Source: Brevibacillus migulae
GTDB taxonomy: Bacteria > Bacillota > Bacilli > Brevibacillales > Brevibacillaceae
NCBI RefSeq assembly: GCF_004521915.1
Contig: NZ_SDKD01000003.1
Span: forward strand, 219,314 to 283,313
Length of the DNA stretch: 64,000 nt
Direction of reading: 5' to 3'
Positions 9,229 to 18,711 of this stretch are shown here, in pieces. Under the pieces are notes generated by a model that was given only the letters and a program-made list of their open reading frames with translations, had not been told where the DNA came from and did not search any database. Position numbers and translations under genes: made by a program. Within the stretch, counting starts at the first letter, position 1, and every line of letters starts with the position of its first letter.

Positions 9229-11352
9229 ATGAAACCGGAAAATGCGTTAGAAAACATGAAACGATTAATTGAGGATGGAAATCTAAAGGACGCTTTTGAC
9301 ATTGTGAGATCTCTTGATGAAATAGGTTATTGTGATCCTGAATATATTAATGCCAAGGCTATACTTCTCTTCGCAATGGGGAAACCAGAAGATGCCGTAG
9401 ATACCTTGTTTGATGGTCTATCACGAAATCCGGAATATGCAGATCTGTACTACAATTTGGGTTATATTTATTTTGAAAGCGAATTTTTTGTCGAAAGTGC
9501 ACTTTGCTTTGCTGCTTTTTGTAGATATGCGGCAGATTCGGTACAAGACAAAAAAGAAATTATTGAAGAAATTGAGAGTAAGATGAAGCAAATTTCGAAA
9601 CTTTATGTCGTGTTCGATAGTTTTAGATCTGCTACCAGCCAAGATTTTATCTTAATAACAGAGAAACCGTTCGGGGAAGACACGGCATTTATGTTGTTTA
9701 CATTTATCTTGCGCCAGTGGGACAACCGAATTTTTTATTTGGCTGAGCATGTCGAAGTCAATGTTGAAGTTTCTCCTGAATTGGGTGACATCCTTACGAT
9801 CATTTTCGAGAATATGGAGGACAAAGACGGCATTCATCTCATTCGACCAGTGATGCTTCGATCCGAAAAATATAAGTTTGACACCACTCCTTACATTATT
9901 CAGAAAATTACAGATGAATTTAGTCCTCGTCGCCATTGTGATGTGATTTGCCGTTCGAAAGTGCTGGGTACGATTGAAGATGCTGATACCCTTGAGGGCA
10001 CAGGTAATCGGTTTGAAACCGTTTTTGCCCCCACTAATCACGAAGTGGAAGACGTGCTTTCTCATGGCTTGTTTGGTGATTTCCATCACACTCTTACTAA
10101 ACTATACAACGTTAATATTTCTAACAATAGGACAGCACCCTCTTTGTTGATGAGCATTGTGATTCCAACCCGGAATAATGCGGAAACATTGGAGCATACA
10201 CTGAAAACCTGTCTTTACGATCAAGGTGATGATTTTGAAATTGTTATTAGTGATAATAGCTCACCTGATAACGAAGACACTCTGCGGCTTGTTCAGAGAT
10301 TAAATGATCGGCGCATTAAATACTATCGTCCAGATCGGGAACTGCTACTTAAAGAAAGCTTTGAATTTGCATATTGCAAAGCGGAGGGTGAATTTATATT
10401 TTCGATCGGATCCGATGACGCGGTGTTACACCGGGGGTTGGAAACGTTGCGGAACGTCCTAAAGCATTTTCCGGATGAAGATGTGATTATCTGGGACCGA
10501 CTGTTGTATTGTTGGCCTGGGGTAAGCAAGAGTCAGGAGGATCAGCTTGTTATTCCAACTTGTTCTTATCAAGCAGATAATGTCCAAATTGGCTATATAG
10601 ATTGCGATGATTCTCTTCAAGCCGTTATTAATTTGAGCGTTTCTATGTACACGCTTCCTATGTTTTATATCAATTCCGGATTTCGCCGAAATTATATACA
10701 CAAAGTAATAGAGAAGACTGGGAAGTTTGTTGATGGTGATTCACAAGATATTTATATGGGTTTGATGAACTATGCTATAAACGATCGTTTGCTTTATATC
10801 CAGCACCCAATCACAATAGCGGGGATGTCTTCTCATAGTGCTGGTATTCAAACTACCAAAATGCTTCAGTCAAGCGACGAGGAAATGGAGTATCAGAAAA
10901 AAAATAGACAATTTGGTACCAACTATCAGAGAGTTTATAATACCAAAGTGTTTCCACTTAGAGGGTTCTCCGATAAATGGCTACTGTTTAACCAGTATGC
11001 AAAAATATGCCAAAAACGAATAAATCCCAAGTTTAATCTAAATCGTTTGAATTGGATTTTGGCGTATTCCTCATGCGTGGAATCTCTTTCGGCAACTGAT
11101 CCTAGTTTTCAAGAGAGACTTCACGAATATGAAGTTTCTTCAACAGCTCTTGGGGATGAGGAGTTTAAACGATGGTTTAAAGAAACGTACTCAGAAAACC
11201 CCAACTTTAAAGGAGCGACTTATCTTAACCCTACTGAAAAGCAATACAAGCATGGAATCCAAAATGGTTCATTGGTTTTGGATACATCCCTTTTTGGAGT
11301 GCAAAATGTATATGACGCCTGTGAATTGTTTTACAAACTATTTCGTATCTAA
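9229..11352 (+). CDS. TPR-like protein with C-terminal family 2 glycosyltransferase
   Basis: A 707-residue protein with the domain order reversed from the two earlier glycosyltransferases. Residues 1-110 are TPR-like (AKAILLFAMGKPEDAVDTLFDG, LYYNLGYIYFES). A GT2 domain starts near residue 306 (LLMSIVIPTRNNAETLEHTL, EIVISDNSSPDNEDT) with an SDD metal motif near 395. The C-terminal 300 residues have no family I recognise. The order N-terminal TPR plus C-terminal glycosyltransferase is that of Caulobacter FlmG, which glycosylates flagellin; similarity of role is inference from architecture and place. Confidence 0.8.
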   Translation: MKPENALENMKRLIEDGNLKDAFDIVRSLDEIGYCDPEYINAKAILLFAMGKPEDAVDTLFDGLSRNPEYADLYYNLGYIYFESEFFVESALCFAAFCRYAADSVQDKKEIIEEIESKMKQISKLYVVFDSFRSATSQDFILITEKPFGEDTAFMLFTFILRQWDNRIFYLAEHVEVNVEVSPELGDILTIIFENMEDKDGIHLIRPVMLRSEKYKFDTTPYIIQKITDEFSPRRHCDVICRSKVLGTIEDADTLEGTGNRFETVFAPTNHEVEDVLSHGLFGDFHHTLTKLYNVNISNNRTAPSLLMSIVIPTRNNAETLEHTLKTCLYDQGDDFEIVISDNSSPDNEDTLRLVQRLNDRRIKYYRPDRELLLKESFEFAYCKAEGEFIFSIGSDDAVLHRGLETLRNVLKHFPDEDVIIWDRLLYCWPGVSKSQEDQLVIPTCSYQADNVQIGYIDCDDSLQAVINLSVSMYTLPMFYINSGFRRNYIHKVIEKTGKFVDGDSQDIYMGLMNYAINDRLLYIQHPITIAGMSSHSAGIQTTKMLQSSDEEMEYQKKNRQFGTNYQRVYNTKVFPLRGFSDKWLLFNQYAKICQKRINPKFNLNRLNWILAYSSCVESLSATDPSFQERLHEYEVSSTALGDEEFKRWFKETYSENPNFKGATYLNPTEKQYKHGIQNGSLVLDTSLFGVQNVYDACELFYKLFRI

Positions 11353-11376
11353 AAGCGATACAGTAAGGGTGATAAT

Positions 11377-12369
11377 ATGTTGAATGGTAAAGTAGTACTG
11401 ATAACTGGAGGAACAGGTTCGTTTGGTCAATATTTTACTGAGTATCTATTGAATCATTATAAGCCAAAAAAAATCATTATCTTCTCTCGAGATGAGTATA
11501 AACAGTTTTTAATGAAGAGTAAGTTTAAAGAATATACAGATGTTTTAAGGTTTTTTATCGGTGATGTCCGCGACGCTGACCGTCTTAAGAGAGCATTTGA
11601 CGGTGTGGATTACGTTATTCATGCTGCTGCTATGAAACAAGTTCCTGTTTGTGAATACAATCCAATTGAAGCTATTAAAACAAATATTAATGGCGCTATG
11701 AATGTCATAGACGCGGCCTTGGATTGCAACGTGAAAAAGGTCGTAGCACTTTCGACTGATAAAGCAGTTAACCCCATTAACTTGTATGGTGGTACAAAAT
11801 TGGTTTCTGATAAGTTGTTCGTTTCTGCAAATGCTTATACAGGAGGGACAAAAAGTTCCTTTTCCGTTGTCCGTTATGGAAATGTTGCAGGAAGCCGTGG
11901 TTCGGTCATTCCATATTTTAAAGAACTTTTACGCAATGGAGTTTCTAGTCTCCCTATAACAGACTACCGGATGACTCGGTTCTGGATCAGTTTAAACCGG
12001 GGTGTCGAGCTTGTAATGACAGCTTTGCAGAATTCCCGTGGTGGAGAAACCTATATTTCTAAAATTCCATCGTTTAAAATAACCGACTTGGCACAAGCAA
12101 TGGCTCCGTCATGTGAATTGAAACAAGTGGGGATTCGTGAAGGCGAGAAATTACACGAAGTCATGATCACGGCCGAAGATTCCGCTAATACCTACGAGTA
12201 TGACGACTTCTTCGTTATTTATCCAAACATGGATTGGTGGATCTATGACGAGAAAAATTATATTCCAGGTGGAATAAAAGTTCCACCAGGTTTCGAATAC
12301 AATTCCGGTACAAATACTGAATGGCTTACAGTAGAACAATTATCCGAGCTAGTCGCACGGATGGAATAA
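11377..12369 (+). CDS. pseB: PseB-like UDP-N-acetylglucosamine 4,6-dehydratase
   Basis: A 330-residue extended SDR enzyme. The NAD(P) motif is TGGTGSFG (about residues 10-17); the active-site region has LSTDKAVNPINLYGGTKLVSDK with the Y-x3-K pair; the C-terminus ends with the family-typical TEWLTVEQLSELVARME. PseB enzymes convert UDP-GlcNAc to a UDP-4-keto-6-deoxy sugar and start pseudaminic acid synthesis, often for flagellin. No PseC aminotransferase, PseG hydrolase or PseF cytidylyltransferase is in the window. It starts 25 bases after the TPR-glycosyltransferase and is followed closely by the ThDP enzyme, so it may also feed a different sugar. Confidence 0.85.
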   Translation: MLNGKVVLITGGTGSFGQYFTEYLLNHYKPKKIIIFSRDEYKQFLMKSKFKEYTDVLRFFIGDVRDADRLKRAFDGVDYVIHAAAMKQVPVCEYNPIEAIKTNINGAMNVIDAALDCNVKKVVALSTDKAVNPINLYGGTKLVSDKLFVSANAYTGGTKSSFSVVRYGNVAGSRGSVIPYFKELLRNGVSSLPITDYRMTRFWISLNRGVELVMTALQNSRGGETYISKIPSFKITDLAQAMAPSCELKQVGIREGEKLHEVMITAEDSANTYEYDDFFVIYPNMDWWIYDEKNYIPGGIKVPPGFEYNSGTNTEWLTVEQLSELVARME

Positions 12370-12382
12370 GGAGAATTCTATC

Positions 12383-14194
12383 ATGATGAAACTCTCTGAT
12401 TATGTCATTCAATTCATAGAAAACACTGGAGTGAAGGATATTTTTCTTATCTCTGGTGGCGGTATGATGCATTTACTTGACTCAGCTGAACGTTCACCAT
12501 CCTTAAATATTATCTGTAATCTAAATGAACAAGCTACGTCTATCTGTGCAGATAGCTATGCTCAATATACGAATAAGTTAGGAGTATGTCTCTTAACAAC
12601 TGGACCGGGTGGAACTAATGCCGTTACGGGCGTGACGGCTTCTTATTTGGACTCCAATCCCGTTCTAGTGATTTCTGGACAAGCTAAATCAACAGATCTT
12701 TCAATGGGCACCGGCGTGCGGCAAGTGGGTGCTCAGGAGGTTGATGTAGTTTCTATTGCGAAGCCGATTACAAAATATGCTGTGATTGTGATGGACAAGC
12801 AAAGTATTCGCTACCATTTGGAGAAGGCGCTTTATTTGGCAACCACTGGACGTCGTGGCCCAGTCTGGGTAGATATTCCTCTGGATATACAGGGTGCAAC
12901 AATTGATGAGACCACACTTTACGGGTTTAACCCTGAAGAAGAGGGGTATTTCGACTGCTCTAATAGTATTGATGAAATGCAGATAACAAAAATATATGAT
13001 TTATTGAATAAGGCGAAACGGCCGGCCTTCTTGATTGGACATGGTTTGATCGCCTCGGATGCTTCTAAGGAGTTTCAACTGCTCGTACGAGATTTAGGTA
13101 TTCCCGTTCTTGCCTCGTGGAGGGCAAAAGGGGTTTTCTCAGATTCTGATCCGTTATATTATGGTCATCCAGGTTCGCCGGGTGCGCGGTTTTCCAACTA
13201 CATCTTACAGAATACCGATCTTTTAATTATTATTGGGTCACGTCTGAATGCCCCTATGACAGCGTACAATCTTGGGAATTTTGCCCCCAATGCCAAAAAA
13301 ATAGTTGTTGACATTGATGAGAACGAAATCAAAAGGTTATCCATTCCACTTGCAGAGGCCTTAGTGATTGATGCCGCTTCTTTTGTCCAAGCTATGCATG
13401 ATCATATTGAACTTTATGATAAACCTGATCTGAGCAACTGGCTTTTATATTGTCGTGAAATGCGTGAAAAATATCCGCTGTTAGAAGAAAAGCAACCTTT
13501 CGAAGACATCAGTTGTGTGGACGGGTACAGGCTCGGTTATGAGATAACACGCAGGTGTTCACAAGACGATATATTAGTTGGTTCATCATCCGGACGTACT
13601 TGTGGAATTTCTCATATGGCTTTTAATGTCCGAGAAGGTCAAAAGTTTATAACGTCAATGGGACTGGGTTCTATGGGCTTTACGTTACCTTCTGCTATTG
13701 CCGCTTCAATTGCTGCGGGCAAGAAGAGAACAATAGCCTTAGAAGGAGATGGAAGTTTGCAGCACAACCTTCAAGAGCTTCAGCTTATAACCACATACGG
13801 GCTTCCTATAAAGCTCTTCGTATTGAATAATGGCGGGTACGCTTCCATCTATGTCATGCAACGAAATCATTTTAAATCTAATTTCTCGGCTTGTACCCCA
13901 GAGACATTACTTGAGTTTCCTCCTGTTGAAAAACTGGCCGATTTATACAATTTGGACTACTACCGAATCGATACCAATGACAAGTTGGACGAAATTCTTG
14001 ATCAAGTGATGAAAGACAACCGTCCGGTTCTATGTGAAGTTATGGGAAGCATCTTATTTGATGAAATCCCCAAAGCGATGACAAAGGTTAATGAGGATGG
14101 GACCATTATTTCTTCTTCTCTAGAAAATTTGTATCCCTACCTTTCTCCTGAAGAGGTTCGTGAAAATATGAAAGTTTCGGTGACCGAAGAATGA
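12383..14194 (+). CDS. ThDP-dependent acetolactate-synthase-like enzyme, YerE-like
   Basis: A 603-residue three-domain ThDP enzyme. The N-terminal Pyr domain has the activating glutamate (NLNEQATSICADSYA, Glu49). The C-terminal PP domain has EGDGSLQHNLQE (Asp456) ending in NNGG, the ThDP/metal motif. It resembles acetolactate synthase but lies in a cassette with rfbF, rfbG and rfbH. In Yersinia, the homologous YerE transfers a two-carbon unit from pyruvate to CDP-3,6-dideoxy-4-ketoglucose to make the branched sugar yersiniose. That assignment is inferred from context. Its stop overlaps the start of the next gene. AAGGAG lies 9 bases before ATG 12383; ATG 12386 is an alternative. Confidence 0.75.
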   Translation: MMKLSDYVIQFIENTGVKDIFLISGGGMMHLLDSAERSPSLNIICNLNEQATSICADSYAQYTNKLGVCLLTTGPGGTNAVTGVTASYLDSNPVLVISGQAKSTDLSMGTGVRQVGAQEVDVVSIAKPITKYAVIVMDKQSIRYHLEKALYLATTGRRGPVWVDIPLDIQGATIDETTLYGFNPEEEGYFDCSNSIDEMQITKIYDLLNKAKRPAFLIGHGLIASDASKEFQLLVRDLGIPVLASWRAKGVFSDSDPLYYGHPGSPGARFSNYILQNTDLLIIIGSRLNAPMTAYNLGNFAPNAKKIVVDIDENEIKRLSIPLAEALVIDAASFVQAMHDHIELYDKPDLSNWLLYCREMREKYPLLEEKQPFEDISCVDGYRLGYEITRRCSQDDILVGSSSGRTCGISHMAFNVREGQKFITSMGLGSMGFTLPSAIAASIAAGKKRTIALEGDGSLQHNLQELQLITTYGLPIKLFVLNNGGYASIYVMQRNHFKSNFSACTPETLLEFPPVEKLADLYNLDYYRIDTNDKLDEILDQVMKDNRPVLCEVMGSILFDEIPKAMTKVNEDGTIISSSLENLYPYLSPEEVRENMKVSVTEE

Positions 14195-15072
14195 AGCGAG
14201 TTTGGATTACAGGTGCGGGGCCAAACGGATTCATTGGGCGTAATCTGAAAGAACATTTGGAGAAGAAATATCAGGTTTTCGTAACATCAAGTACAGAATT
14301 GGATTTATGTGATCTAGAGCAAGTCATGCGGTATATTGACAAAAATCGTATCGATAGTGTAGTACATGCTGCTACCTATACTAAACGCGCACTTAATTCA
14401 GAAGTAGAACTGGATGCTAACTTAAAAATGTTTTATAATCTTCAATTCTGTCATAATCAACTAGAAAAGATCCTTTATTTTGGTTCTGGCGCAGAATTTG
14501 ATAAACGTTACGATATTAATCTGATTTCAGAGAATGATTTCGGGCGTAGTATTCCCGTAAATGCTTATGGATTCGGTAAATATATAATGAATCATGCTGC
14601 TCGAGCTTCCGAAAATATTTATAATCTCAGGCTCTTCGGTGTATACGGTAAATACGAAAACTGGAGAACAACCTTTATTTCCAATTTATGTTGCAAGGCA
14701 ATTTTCGATTTGCCGCTTTCCATCCGACAGGATTGTTCATTTGACTTCCTTTATATTGACGACTTGTTTCCGGTAGTGGACTGGTTTTTGGGCAATACAC
14801 CGGAATATCATGATTATAACGTTTGTACTTCTTCTCCATGCGACCTTACTGATATCGCACGGATCGTTCTTGAGGTGTCGGGCAAGGAGTTACCAATAAT
14901 CATCCTTAACGAAGGTCGCAATCTGACCTATACTGGTTCAAACAATAGGATTCGAGGACAAGTTCAAGATTTTTCTCCCCGCAGTTTGCGCAGCGGAATT
15001 GAGTCGTTGTATAACTGGTACTTTAATAATCGTGAATTGATTGATTATGAGGTACTGGTTCAGACCAAATAG
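14191..15072 (+). CDS. NAD(P)-dependent sugar epimerase/reductase (SDR)
   Basis: A 293-residue SDR protein with an atypical nucleotide-binding motif (ITGAGPNGFIGRNL, about residues 6-19), FGSGAEFDK around the active-site serine, and YGFGKYIM supplying the Y-x3-K pair. The start overlaps the ThDP gene by four bases (ATGA), which implies translational coupling. In yersiniose synthesis the YerE product is reduced at its ketone by YerF, an SDR reductase; this gene is in the right place for that job. Reductase or epimerase activity cannot be told apart from sequence. Confidence 0.75.
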   Translation: MKRVWITGAGPNGFIGRNLKEHLEKKYQVFVTSSTELDLCDLEQVMRYIDKNRIDSVVHAATYTKRALNSEVELDANLKMFYNLQFCHNQLEKILYFGSGAEFDKRYDINLISENDFGRSIPVNAYGFGKYIMNHAARASENIYNLRLFGVYGKYENWRTTFISNLCCKAIFDLPLSIRQDCSFDFLYIDDLFPVVDWFLGNTPEYHDYNVCTSSPCDLTDIARIVLEVSGKELPIIILNEGRNLTYTGSNNRIRGQVQDFSPRSLRSGIESLYNWYFNNRELIDYEVLVQTK

Positions 15073-15137
15073 GGGTTTCCTAGAAATCAATGAGCAAGAT
15101 ACTTTTGTTAAATAAAGAGTAGAAAAGGGGAAGCCGA

Positions 15138-15917
15138 ATGAAAGTTGTATTGTTGGCGGGTGGTCTAGGTACAAGGATCAGTGAAGAATCACATCTGAAA
15201 CCAAAACCAATGATCGAAATCGGCGGGAAGCCCATCCTTTGGCATATCATGAAGATTTATTCTAGTTTTGGATTTAATGACTTCGTCGTTTGTCTTGGAT
15301 ATAAAGGGTATGTAATTAAGGAATTTTTCTCCGACTATTATCTACATATGTCGGATATTACTTTTGACTTCTCTAATAACAACAGTATGACCATCCATAA
15401 CAATAATGTGGAGCCTTGGCGGGTTACGTTAGTCGATACAGGACTAGAAACCCAAACCGGTGGTAGAATCAAGAAGATTGAGAAGTACGTGCAAAATGAA
15501 AGGTTTTTTCTCACTTATGGTGATGGTGTAAGTGACATAAATATATATGCGTTACTGGAAGAGCATGAGAGGGCTGGTAAAATAGCAACCTTGACCGCAG
15601 TTAAGCCGGCTGGCCGCTTCGGATTGCTTGAAATTAATGAGGATAATACGGTGGCTAGCTTTCAGGAAAAAGCTGTTGAAAATGGCGCATGGATTAATGG
15701 TGGTTTTATGGTGCTCGAGCCTCAGGTGTTCGAATATTTAAGCGGAAATGATAAGCAAGTTTTTGAGCAAGAACCTTTAAAGAATCTGGCTAATCACGGC
15801 CAACTTCATGCTTACAAGCATCACGGATTCTGGCAGTGCATGGATACGCAGAGAGATAAGTTCGCTTTAGAAGACTTGTGGAAAGAGGAGAATCCTCCAT
15901 GGAAGGTATGGATATGA
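15138..15917 (+). CDS. rfbF: glucose-1-phosphate cytidylyltransferase
   Basis: A 259-residue nucleotidyltransferase with the RfbF signature LAGGLGTRISEESHLKPKPM at the N-terminus, GGKPILWHIMKIY, and the RfbF-specific FLTYGDGVSDI. It joins CTP and glucose-1-phosphate to give CDP-glucose, the first step to CDP-3,6-dideoxyhexoses. A GGGGAAG ribosome site precedes ATG 15138. It overlaps the next gene by four bases. Confidence 0.93.
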   Translation: MKVVLLAGGLGTRISEESHLKPKPMIEIGGKPILWHIMKIYSSFGFNDFVVCLGYKGYVIKEFFSDYYLHMSDITFDFSNNNSMTIHNNNVEPWRVTLVDTGLETQTGGRIKKIEKYVQNERFFLTYGDGVSDINIYALLEEHERAGKIATLTAVKPAGRFGLLEINEDNTVASFQEKAVENGAWINGGFMVLEPQVFEYLSGNDKQVFEQEPLKNLANHGQLHAYKHHGFWQCMDTQRDKFALEDLWKEENPPWKVWI

Positions 15918-16996
15918 GTCTAGAAGTATTTGACTTTTATCGCGGAAAAAAAGTATTCATTACCGGGCACACAGGATTTAAGGGAAGTTGGTTATGTCGC
16001 CTTTTATTGAATGCAGGGGCAACCGTCACAGGATATTCCTTAGAGCCTGAAAGCGAGGGTTTATTTAACCTGCTTCAACTGACAGAAGAGGTGGAGAGCT
16101 ATACAGGGGATATCCAAAACCTAGACTTTCTTTGTGATACTGTTTCGAAAGTTCGGCCGGATATCGTTTTTCATTTAGCGGCTCAACCTCTTGTTCTGCA
16201 GTCATACCTTGATCCTGTCGAGACTTTTCGAACGAATATTATGGGCACGGTTCACATCTTGGAAGCTGTCCGACGCTGTGAAACCATTCGTTCCACTGTT
16301 AATGTCACAACAGATAAGGTTTATGAAAATAAAGAATGGCATTGGGCTTATCGTGAAAACGAGAACCTATGCGGAGTCGACCCCTATTCGAATAGCAAGT
16401 CTTGTAGTGAATTGGTGACATTTAGTTACCGCAACTCTTATTTTCATTCTAGTGACAATAGAGCTTTGTCTACAGCGCGTTCTGGAAATGTAATTGGGGG
16501 CGGAGATTTTGCAGCTGACCGTATTATACCTGATTGTTTTCGTGCGGCCAGTAAAGGGAAGGCTATAATTGTACGTTCTCCTCATTCCGTAAGACCTTAT
16601 CAACATGTTTTGGATTGTTTGGATGGTTACTTGCTGCTTGCAAAAAAACAGTATGAAGAGAAAGTGCGATTTGAAGGTAGCTACAACTTCGGGCCCTCTG
16701 ATGAAAATTGTTTGACCACAGGGGAGTTAGTCGATCAATTTTGTCATTACTGGGGGGACCATTTGACTTGGTTCACCCAAAGCGACAGTGTACACCATGA
16801 GGCTACGTATTTGAAAATTGACAGTTCGAAAGCAAGAGCCATCCTAAATTGGAAGCAAAAATGGGCAATCACAGAGGCAGTCGAGAAAACCGTAGATTGG
16901 TACAAGTATTTTCTCAATGAAGGAAATAATATTGTCACCTATACGGATGCTCAAATTTGGGAGTACTACGGGAGTGTAAATAAAAATGTCAGATGA
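15914..16996 (+). CDS. rfbG: CDP-glucose 4,6-dehydratase
   Basis: A 360-residue SDR dehydratase with VFITGHTGFKGSWLC at the NAD-binding site, HLAAQPLVLQSYLDPVETF, NVTTDKVYENKEW and the RfbG hallmark YREN...GVDPYSNSKSCSELV with the Y-x3-K pair. It converts CDP-glucose to CDP-4-keto-6-deoxyglucose. I chose ATG 15914 because it overlaps the rfbF stop as ATGA, has GGAAGG upstream and gives the usual short leader; ATGs at 15899 and 15908 are alternatives. Confidence 0.93.
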   Translation: MSLEVFDFYRGKKVFITGHTGFKGSWLCRLLLNAGATVTGYSLEPESEGLFNLLQLTEEVESYTGDIQNLDFLCDTVSKVRPDIVFHLAAQPLVLQSYLDPVETFRTNIMGTVHILEAVRRCETIRSTVNVTTDKVYENKEWHWAYRENENLCGVDPYSNSKSCSELVTFSYRNSYFHSSDNRALSTARSGNVIGGGDFAADRIIPDCFRAASKGKAIIVRSPHSVRPYQHVLDCLDGYLLLAKKQYEEKVRFEGSYNFGPSDENCLTTGELVDQFCHYWGDHLTWFTQSDSVHHEATYLKIDSSKARAILNWKQKWAITEAVEKTVDWYKYFLNEGNNIVTYTDAQIWEYYGSVNKNVR

Positions 16997-18329
16997 CTTG
17001 AGAGCTAAAATTTTATCTTTGGTAAAAGATTATTACAATGAGCATCATAGACCGCAAAATTTTTATTCTGCTAAAAAGCGAATACCCTATGCGGGCCGGG
17101 TATTTGATCATGAGGATATGATTAACCTCGTGGATGCTTCACTCGATTTTTGGTTGACTGCCGGCAGGTATACCGATGAGTTTGAAGAAAGCCTTGCTCG
17201 TTATATTGGCGTGCGCTTTTGTTCACTTGTCAATTCAGGTTCATCTGCTAACCTGGTAGCCTTCATGACCCTTACCTCGCCATTGTTGGGAGAGAGGGCT
17301 ATTCGGAGAGGGGACGAAGTCATTACGGTTGCCGCAGGCTTTCCTACAACCGTATCTCCGATTATCCAATATGGAGCAGTACCCGTTTTTGTGGACGTGA
17401 ATATTCCGCAATACAACATAGATTGTAGTCAATTGGAGACTGCTTTGTCGGACAAAACGAAAGCTGTCATGATTGCTCATACACTAGGCAATCCTTTTAA
17501 TATTGGAGAAATTCGGCGCTTCTGTGATGAGCACAATCTTTGGCTGATCGAAGATAACTGTGATGCGCTAGGAACTGAATATGAAATGAATGGTCAGTGG
17601 AGGAAGACAGGATCTTTTGGGGATATTGCTACTTCAAGTTTCTATCCACCTCATCATATAACAATGGGAGAAGGCGGAGCAGTTTATACGAATAATGCTC
17701 AGCTGCACAAGATCATTCGTTCATTTAGGGACTGGGGGCGTGATTGCTGGTGTGACCCAGGAATGGATAATACATGTCGCCGTCGCTTTAATGGCCAATA
17801 CGGAGAGCTTCCCTGTGGATACGACCATAAATATGTGTATTCCCATTTTGGGTATAATCTGAAAGTAACTGACATGCAAGCGGCTGTAGGATGTTCCCAG
17901 TTAAAAAAGCTACCTACTTTCGTAGATGCAAGAAGGAAAAATTGGGATTATCTATATTCACGACTTATAGAGTGTCAAGATAAGCTAATCTTACCGGAAC
18001 CCGCGGCAAATTCAAAACCAAGCTGGTTTGGTTTTCTTATAACACTCAAAGAAGGAATTAACAGAAATGAAATGGTACTTTATCTCGAGGAACAAGGAAT
18101 TCAAACCCGAATGTTGTTTGCTGGGAATTTATTGAAACATCCTTGTTTTGATGAGATGCGCCAAGACGGAAAGGGCTATCGTGTGATAGGAAATCTAGAA
18201 CAAACAGATCAAATTATGAATAACACGTTCTGGATTGGGGTTTATCCGGGTATGACGATTGAGATGTTAGACTATATGGCCGATAAAATCAAGCAATATT
18301 TAGATGGTAATTCCGGGGATGTTGCTTAA
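16986..18329 (+). CDS. rfbH: CDP-4-keto-6-deoxyglucose 3-dehydrase (RfbH/E1)
   Basis: A 447-residue PMP-dependent enzyme of the aminotransferase fold. The catalytic lysine of aminotransferases is replaced by histidine (FYPPHHITMGEGGAV), the mark of the E1 dehydrase. Cysteines that hold the [2Fe-2S] cluster are present: one in IEDNCDALG and three in DCWCDPGMDNTC with the C-x-C-x7-C spacing. E1 removes the 3-hydroxyl to give a 3,6-dideoxy-4-keto sugar and needs an electron-donating reductase (E3, DdhD), which is not in the window. It overlaps rfbG by 11 bases. Confidence 0.94.
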   Translation: MSDDLRAKILSLVKDYYNEHHRPQNFYSAKKRIPYAGRVFDHEDMINLVDASLDFWLTAGRYTDEFEESLARYIGVRFCSLVNSGSSANLVAFMTLTSPLLGERAIRRGDEVITVAAGFPTTVSPIIQYGAVPVFVDVNIPQYNIDCSQLETALSDKTKAVMIAHTLGNPFNIGEIRRFCDEHNLWLIEDNCDALGTEYEMNGQWRKTGSFGDIATSSFYPPHHITMGEGGAVYTNNAQLHKIIRSFRDWGRDCWCDPGMDNTCRRRFNGQYGELPCGYDHKYVYSHFGYNLKVTDMQAAVGCSQLKKLPTFVDARRKNWDYLYSRLIECQDKLILPEPAANSKPSWFGFLITLKEGINRNEMVLYLEEQGIQTRMLFAGNLLKHPCFDEMRQDGKGYRVIGNLEQTDQIMNNTFWIGVYPGMTIEMLDYMADKIKQYLDGNSGDVA

Positions 18330-18711
18330 AGAGAAACGTAATACAATCCCAGTAATTGGCAGCGGGACTGGTTGTCTTTAGCTGAGCAACTCATTGCACT
18401 TTGAATGACCTTTCCCGCTATCTTAAAGTACAAAGGTCGATAGCAATCAATCATATTCCTATGATGGTCACAGCAGATATAGATTACTTTATGTTGTCGT
18501 TGTCTGGGTGCTGAATGGTGTACAGATTCTAAGCAGAACATCATCAATAAAACTTTTTTTGTTGATGATTTAGCTAATAATGAAAGCGCAAAACTTTTGT
18601 ATCATAAAAACGTGTAGATTATTGCTTATTTCCTTTCTTAGGTCCATTCATCTAATATTGTCACAATTTTATATCGTAGATTTCTTAAATTAAGAATTGG
18701 GAGATTAGATC
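18330..18711. other. gap without a recognisable gene
   Basis: No credible reading frame is seen on either strand. CATCAA/TTGATG pair around a T-rich loop at about 18541-18566, but this does not look like a normal terminator. The gap marks the step from the CDP-sugar cassette to the more AT-rich 18.7-21.2 kb module and probably holds the promoter of the next gene. Confidence 0.45.

Noticed and set aside
12383..14194. House-keeping acetolactate synthase IlvB
   Set aside because: There is no ilvN, ilvC or leu gene nearby and the gene is coupled to CDP-sugar genes, so a sugar-pathway role is more likely.
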